Assembly: GCA_047629355.1 (NCBI GenBank)
Contig: JBLHWU010000126.1
Span: 1 to 18,999, forward strand
Length of the DNA: 18,999 nucleotides
From: CAYUNA01 sp047629355
GTDB taxonomy: Bacteria; Bacteroidota; Bacteroidia; Chitinophagales; Saprospiraceae
Direction of reading: 5' to 3'
The position numbers and the translations under genes are program-made. The notes below the pieces were generated by a model. It saw nothing but the letters and a program-made list of their open reading frames with translations, was not told the origin of the DNA and made no database searches. Positions 15,260 to 18,999 of the stretch are shown here, in pieces; within the stretch, counting starts at the first letter, position 1, and each line of letters starts with the position of its first letter.

Positions 15260-16114
15260 TTGAAAAAAAAATTGAAAAACCCGACTTCTTCAAATATATC
15301 GTCGATTCCTTTTCGAGACTTCGGTGGTTCTGGACAGGTACTGCATTTTGCCCACGCCAATGGTTTTCATCCTGCGACTTATCAGCAGCTATTGAATCCA
15401 TTGACCAAAAAATTTCGCGTCATTGGGATTGAACACCGCCCGTTTTGGCAAGCAGAACCAACTGCAGGAGATGACTGGGAACAAATTGCCAATGATTTAA
15501 TTCGTTTTTTAGAAGAGCAGAATTTGAAAAGTGTGATAGGCGTTGGACATTCATTAGGCGCAGTAGCCACCATGTTTGCAGCCATCAAGCGACCTGATTT
15601 ATTTAAAAAAGTTGTGTTGATTGAACCTGTTTTTCTACCTGTGACGTTGATAACTTTTTTTCAATTGGTTCCTCAAAAATGGCGAAAGCACTTAAATCCA
15701 CTGATTAAAATGACGCTCAAACGCCGTGATGTTTGGGATAGTCAGCAAGAAGTATATGATGCTTATCGGAAAAAGAAGTTTTTTGCAGGATTGTCGGATG
15801 AAGTATTATTGGATTATATTAATTCGGGGATTAAAAAACGGGCTGATGGCAAAGTGACCTTGGTTTATAGCAAAGAATGGGAAGCACATTTTTTTAGCTT
15901 AGCACCGAAGGTTTGGTCTAAGTTAGGGGAATTGAAAACCCCCGTTTTGGGGATTCGAGGCGAACATTCTGATACGTTACAACCCGACCAATGGACAAAA
16001 TGGCAACGGTTAAAACCAACGCACGAGTTTTTAGAAATTGAAGGGACGGGGCATTTGTTGCCCTTGGAAAAACCGCAGCTTTTGGCAGATAAGATTTTAG
16101 CATTTTTAAAGTGA
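15260..16114 (+). CDS. Alpha/beta hydrolase with TTG start
   Basis: A 284-residue soluble alpha/beta-hydrolase fold enzyme, likely an esterase or related hydrolase. The oxyanion region is HFAHANGFHPATY (29-41). The nucleophile is S98 in GVGHSLGAVA, the likely acid is D238 in RGEHSDTL, and the histidine is H265 in GTGHLLPLEKP. There is no signal peptide. The start is uncertain: an in-frame stop lies at 15239-15241 and no ATG follows before the nucleophile elbow, so the gene must begin at TTG 15260 or TTG 15272. Each TTG follows a run of nine A, which may aid initiation in this phylum or hide a sequencing indel. The last codons overlap a half copy of repeat family 1. AroB follows 97 bases downstream on the same strand, so co-transcription is possible. 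Substrate unknown. Confidence 0.9.
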   Translation: MKKKLKNPTSSNISSIPFRDFGGSGQVLHFAHANGFHPATYQQLLNPLTKKFRVIGIEHRPFWQAEPTAGDDWEQIANDLIRFLEEQNLKSVIGVGHSLGAVATMFAAIKRPDLFKKVVLIEPVFLPVTLITFFQLVPQKWRKHLNPLIKMTLKRRDVWDSQQEVYDAYRKKKFFAGLSDEVLLDYINSGIKKRADGKVTLVYSKEWEAHFFSLAPKVWSKLGELKTPVLGIRGEHSDTLQPDQWTKWQRLKPTHEFLEIEGTGHLLPLEKPQLLADKILAFLK

Positions 16115-16169
16115 AAAATGAGGGCAAAATATCCTCTCAAGAGTCTGAGTTTATTTAATTCGCATTCTT
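16099..16169 (+). repeat. Family 1 repeat, half copy (copy 3)
   Basis: Matches the right halves of copies 1 and 2: AGCATTTTTAAAGTG, GAAAAATGAGG, AAAATATCC, a CTCAA word and TTATTTAATTCGCATTCTT. The left arm is absent, so no long hairpin forms. The first 16 bases lie inside the hydrolase gene and include its last four codons and stop. Confidence 0.7.
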
Positions 16170-16211
16170 AAGAGTTACCTTAAAAATAAAAATTTAGACT
16201 TTATAAAAAAT

Positions 16212-17279
16212 ATGAAAACCATTCAACTCGACGATTATAACATCCAAATTGGCGACATTTGGTCAACGTTTAACACTTTTCTAAAAGAACGAAATTATTC
16301 AAAAATCGCCATTTTAGTTGATGACAACACACATCAGCATTGCCTACCTATTTTAGAAAAAAATACACCTGATTTTGATTTTTTAAAAATAAAAATATCC
16401 GCAGGTGAGCAACACAAGAACATCGAAACTTGCCAAAATATCTGGCAACAAATGATGGAGTTGGGCATGAATCGCAATGCGCTAATCATCAATCTTGGTG
16501 GCGGTGTAATTGGGGATATGGGTGGTTTCAGTGCCAGTACGTTCAAGCGCGGAATGGATTTTTTACAGATGCCGACGACTTTGTTGTCACAGGTAGATGC
16601 GTCGATTGGTGGGAAGTTGGGGATTGATTTTATGCAGGTCAAAAATAGTATTGGTTTGTTTAAAAATCCGCAGGCCGTATTCATTGCCCCAGAATTTTTA
16701 CAGACCTTGCCTTTCAATGAAATTCGCAGCGGTTTTGGAGAAATCATCAAACATACCTTAATTGATAACGCCGAGCAATGGGCAAATTTACAATCCATAA
16801 CTGACTTGTCGAAAGTAGATTGGCCAACTTATCTGGCGCCATCTTTACATATTAAAAAACGAATTGTCGAAGAAGACCCATTTGAAAAAGGCATCCGAAA
16901 AGCCTTGAATTTTGGACATACGGTCGGACATGCGATTGAAGGTTGGGCATTGGAAACAGAGAAATCACTATTGCACGGTGAAGCGATTGCGATTGGGATG
17001 ATTTGCGAAGCGTGGTTGTCGCATCAGGTGGTCGGATTGCCGATGGCTGCCGTTAATGAAATTGTAAAGTTTATTCTAAAAACCTATGAATTTTACCCAT
17101 TGGAGGAAGCCGCCTTTTCTGCCTTTTTACATTTGATGACCAAGGATAAAAAGAATGAAAATGACGCGATTAATTTCACGATGATTCAACCGATTGGAAA
17201 GGCGATTATTAATCAAACGGCGTCGCCAGAACTAATTTTGGAGAGTTTGAAGTTTTATAATGGATTTCTGGATGTTTAG
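16212..17279 (+). CDS. aroB: 3-dehydroquinate synthase
   Basis: Second step of the shikimate pathway: converts DAHP to 3-dehydroquinate with release of phosphate, using NAD+ and a divalent metal, in the cytoplasm. The 355-residue protein has the family's key segments: SAGEQHKN (63-70), the NAD-binding GGGVIGDMGGFSASTFKRG (96-114), PTTLLSQVDASIGGKLGID (121-139), and KNSIGLFKNP (144-153). Metal ligands fit E177 (GFGEIIKH), H236 (NFGHTVGH) and H255 (LLHGEA). R219-type basic residues (KKRIVEEDPFEKG) and K181-region HT follow the usual order, so all catalytic elements seem present. Length is normal. It starts at ATG 16212, 43 bases beyond the family 1 half repeat. No other shikimate gene is in the window. 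Identification is firm. Confidence 0.97.
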   Translation: MKTIQLDDYNIQIGDIWSTFNTFLKERNYSKIAILVDDNTHQHCLPILEKNTPDFDFLKIKISAGEQHKNIETCQNIWQQMMELGMNRNALIINLGGGVIGDMGGFSASTFKRGMDFLQMPTTLLSQVDASIGGKLGIDFMQVKNSIGLFKNPQAVFIAPEFLQTLPFNEIRSGFGEIIKHTLIDNAEQWANLQSITDLSKVDWPTYLAPSLHIKKRIVEEDPFEKGIRKALNFGHTVGHAIEGWALETEKSLLHGEAIAIGMICEAWLSHQVVGLPMAAVNEIVKFILKTYEFYPLEEAAFSAFLHLMTKDKKNENDAINFTMIQPIGKAIINQTASPELILESLKFYNGFLDV

Positions 17280-17350
17280 AAACTTGGATGTAGAGTGTCT
17301 AAATATTTAGCATATACATTCAGGTATTCGGTTTTATTGGTCTCAGCAAA

Positions 17351-17377
17351 AGGTTTAAAACCTCGTACTTTAGTACG
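17351..17377. repeat. Two adjacent short palindromes after aroB
   Basis: AGGTTT-A-AAACCT (17351-17363) is directly followed by CGTACT-TT-AGTACG (17364-17377), both perfect. They lie about 70 bases after the aroB stop and may end its transcript, although no T run follows. The ACTTTAGT core recurs at 17490-17497. Confidence 0.5.
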
Positions 17378-17434
17378 ATAAATTTATTAAATTCTTTTCA
17401 CTGATACATTTTGATTGATTAATTGGCTTTACAT

Positions 17435-17502
17435 AACAAGGTAGCATAGCCGTTAGAGAAGCTGTCTTGTTCTATGGGCAACCCACCTACTTTAGTAGGT
17501 GG
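17435..17502. repeat. Imperfect long stem and 9-bp perfect hairpin
   Basis: AACAAG (17435-17440) pairs with CTTGTT (17466-17471), with AGC/GCT also paired inside. Then CCACCTACT-TT-AGTAGGTGG (17483-17502) forms a perfect 9-bp stem with a 2-base loop. The second hairpin lies 34 bases beyond the stop of the minus-strand lipoprotein gene and could serve as its terminator; it is related in its core to the 17364 palindrome. Confidence 0.55.
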
Positions 17503-17536
17503 TATTTGAGTTTTGAACGAAATACGTCTATGTTTT

Positions 17537-18385
17537 TTATTTCACCTTTAAATAATAACTACCATAACGTTCATCATTTTCATCAAAATAGTAAAGGTTA
17601 ACATTGACCATATCATCATTCGGCAATACAAAATTAACTTGGTGGTCTTCCCTTAAACCAGTTGAATAAAACCTATTCGTATTTTCATCAAATCGATAAG
17701 ACCAGAGTTTACTAATTTTTTCACCATAGACCTTGAATCTAAAATAATTGTCATTTTCATCCTTAGTAAAGCAAACCAAACTGTTAGGAAATTTTGACTT
17801 GTCTCTTGGCAATCCTATCCATTCTAATCCATAATAGATGCTTATTATTTCGTGATTTTCAAGTTTTTTAAATGAAGAGAGTTTTGATGTGAATAATTCA
17901 GATTGGGCCTTTAATTTTTTGATGGCAAAGTCATATTTATAAACAGAAATCCAGTTTTTTTCTTTCTCATATGAATCTTTGTTAGCCATTATTAGTGCGA
18001 ATGGTCTTTGTTCGTAATTAACAATAGTATACAGTTTCGCGGATTTATATTCTTTGAATACCTTGTTTAGATTGTCTTGCAAAACGCTTAATTCACTCTC
18101 CTTCTTCTTTTTAGTAATATTTACGATTACTGCCGTCAGACCTGTTTTGTTATGTCCGAGATATATTTTTTCTATTTCAATGCCAAATTTGTCTTTAGCA
18201 ATTTTAATATATCTTGTTATATCGTAAGCATTTTTAAGCTGTTTATGCTGAGTAACTTGTCTTGGTTGTGGTTTTGAATTTTCAATTTTACCTGGCAACA
18301 TTGTGTTTCTTACTTCGTCTGTACTACAGGAGAAATGAAGTGATGCTATCACTAAAATAATGACGATATAGATTGAATCTCTCAT
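17537..18385 (-). CDS. Predicted lipoprotein of unknown function
   Basis: A 282-residue protein I do not recognise. The N-terminus, MRDSIYIVIILVIASLHFSC, is a lipoprotein signal with C20 as the probable lipidation site, followed by STDEV, so the protein should be anchored in the envelope. The mature part is rich in K, N, Y and F, with KKKK at 92-95, and has no repeats, catalytic motif or transmembrane segment. The C-terminal 100 residues look beta-rich (FRFKVYGEKISKLWSYRFDE and VNVNLYYFDENDERYGSYYL). C205 (LVCFTK) is the only other obvious cysteine. It is flanked on both sides by non-coding repeats (17351-17502 and 18437-18869), which is typical of a variable locus. It starts at ATG. A stand-alone role cannot be inferred. 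Confidence 0.8.
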   Translation of the reverse strand: MRDSIYIVIILVIASLHFSCSTDEVRNTMLPGKIENSKPQPRQVTQHKQLKNAYDITRYIKIAKDKFGIEIEKIYLGHNKTGLTAVIVNITKKKKESELSVLQDNLNKVFKEYKSAKLYTIVNYEQRPFALIMANKDSYEKEKNWISVYKYDFAIKKLKAQSELFTSKLSSFKKLENHEIISIYYGLEWIGLPRDKSKFPNSLVCFTKDENDNYFRFKVYGEKISKLWSYRFDENTNRFYSTGLREDHQVNFVLPNDDMVNVNLYYFDENDERYGSYYLKVK

Positions 18386-18436
18386 AATTTGATTTGTATT
18401 TAGTTCGTATTAATTTATATCGCGTTCCTTATGACT

Positions 18437-18869
18437 TAAGTAACGCGTAGCAATTAATTCGGTAATTTTATAAACATCTTTTTCCGCTATTTTCTCTTTA
18501 AAAATTCGGTAGTGTAATTAAGTGTGCACCACCATTTATTGAAAAAGTGATTTATTATCGTGTAAACGAAGGTTCTTTTAAGTTTGAGCAGCGAGAGAAT
18601 CGTAAGATTTTCGAACTTTAAAAAACACCGTGCGCGTTGCCTACGGCAACGCCGGAGGGCTATTAAGGGACAAAAATGATTTTTGCAAAATCGTTTTTAT
18701 CCCTTAAAAATCCCTTTGATAAACAAAAGTACCTAAACTGTAAAAGTGCACATTTGTGGCACCACCAAAAATTCTTCAATAACAAAGGCTATTAAAGATT
18801 TTTCAAAGAAAAACTATCGAAAAAATCTTGTCTAAAAATTTTACCGAATTAATTATCACGTGTTACTTA
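18437..18869. mobile_element. Non-coding element bounded by about 33-bp imperfect inverted repeats
   Basis: The left end (18437-18469) matches the complement of 18837-18869 at 27 of 33 positions, including an unbroken AATTAATTCGGTAA. There is no ORF of note inside the 433 bases. The interior carries copy B of repeat family 2 and two GCACCACCA words near 18525 and 18760. No clear target-site duplication is seen. It could be a MITE or non-autonomous insertion, or a large dyad of another kind. The bases just to its left (CGCGTTCCTT at 18421) match the right end of family 1, suggesting a further fragment of that repeat. Confidence 0.5.
18604..18731 (-). repeat. Family 2 two-hairpin unit, copy B, upstream of the lipoprotein gene
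   Basis: Read on the minus strand it shows TACTTTTG (18731-18724), a hairpin at 18707-18663 with TTAAGGGA ends, the perfect GCGTTGCC stem (18652-18634, loop GTA), and GTGTTTTTTAAAGTTCGAAA. This is the same order as copy A at 8711-8885, less about 50 bases after TACTTTTG. Relative to copy A, one stem pair changes from G-C to A-T, a mismatch becomes G-C, and a C-G becomes T-G. The lipoprotein gene starts about 220 bases downstream in the same direction. Confidence 0.65.
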
Positions 18870-18892
18870 GCATTAGGGCAAACGCACCAAAA

Positions 18893-18999
18893 TTACTCAC
18901 CGAGTACTTTCTTTAAATATTTGGTATTCATGGATGCGCGATACCGTCTTTTTTGAAGACTTAATTTATCATCCATATTTGTTATTCGATGCAGTGACA
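18893..18999 (-). CDS. Possible C-terminal end of a gene cut by the window edge
   Basis: On the minus strand a frame stays open from the edge for 34 codons to a TAA at 18893-18895. The visible end has basic residues (LQKRRYRAS, then KYLKKVLGE) and includes an in-frame ATG near 18976, so a 27-residue peptide is the other reading. It is too short to identify. It lies 24 bases outside the TIR-bounded block, so it is not part of that block. Confidence 0.3.
   Translation of the reverse strand, partial: SLHRITNMDDKLSLQKRRYRASMNTKYLKKVLGE

Noticed and set aside
16334..16798. 154-residue open frame on the minus strand
   Set aside because: It is antisense to the well-conserved aroB coding region and shows no protein family pattern.
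15260..17279. Hydrolase and aroB as a functional operon
   Set aside because: They share a strand, but 97 bases and a half repeat separate them and their functions are unrelated; co-transcription is possible but unproven.
17435..17502. Possible integron attC site
   Set aside because: The paired arms lack recognisable R and L box core sites, and there is no integrase or cassette layout.

Overview
The window looks like a chromosomal segment of a Bacteroidota bacterium, probably of the Saprospiria/Lewinella-like or Chitinophagia-like kind. Evidence: AT-rich DNA, TAnnTTTG-type promoter motifs, a long secreted protein ending in a gliding-motility/type IX secretion (T9SS) C-terminal domain with SprB-like repeats, a PD40/OmpA outer-membrane protein, a DUF3109 protein of the kind common in Bacteroidota, and Bacteroidota-style lipoproteins. 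The class-level placement is inference.

Layout. 1-2299: a mitochondrial-type citrate synthase (minus strand) with a strong intrinsic terminator, then a small exported protein of unknown function (minus). 2593-3623: a cysteine-rich DUF3109 protein (plus) converging on a single-domain response regulator (minus). 4160-4843: a lipoprotein-like SGNH/arylesterase. 5440-8502: a 1020-residue exported protein with a discoidin-like domain, PD40 beta-propeller repeats, a carboxypeptidase-regulatory-like domain, two families of internal repeats including an unusual 12-residue charged tandem repeat, and a C-terminal OmpA peptidoglycan-binding domain. 8977-11742: a T9SS-exported adhesin-like protein. 12459-13856: an M28 peptidase (carboxypeptidase Q-like), converging across a 33-bp-stem hairpin on a zinc-free MDR oxidoreductase (13953-14960, minus). 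15260-17279: an alpha/beta hydrolase (TTG start) and 3-dehydroquinate synthase AroB. 17537-18385: an orphan lipoprotein (minus). The right edge holds a non-coding element with terminal inverted repeats and perhaps the tail of another gene.

The genes do not form one pathway or a clear operon: most look monocistronic. Housekeeping functions (TCA cycle, shikimate pathway) are mixed with cell-surface functions (OmpA/PD40 protein, adhesin, esterase, secreted peptidase).

The unexpected content is between the genes. Nearly every long intergenic gap carries structured repeats. Family 1 is a long imperfect hairpin of about 150-160 bp (3772-3918, 5000-5159, half copy 16099-16169). Family 2 is a two-hairpin unit with covarying stem positions (8711-8885 plus strand; 18604-18731 minus strand), each copy lying upstream of an exported-protein gene in the same orientation. 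Family 3 is a nested dyad element (12072-12410, perhaps a fragment at 139-195). There are also clusters of short perfect hairpins (11836-11990, 17351-17502), a TTGATTATTTCGATTG repeat (2534-2560, 13862-13943), and a TIR-bounded block (18437-18869). No CRISPR array, rRNA or tRNA gene, or intact transposase was seen.
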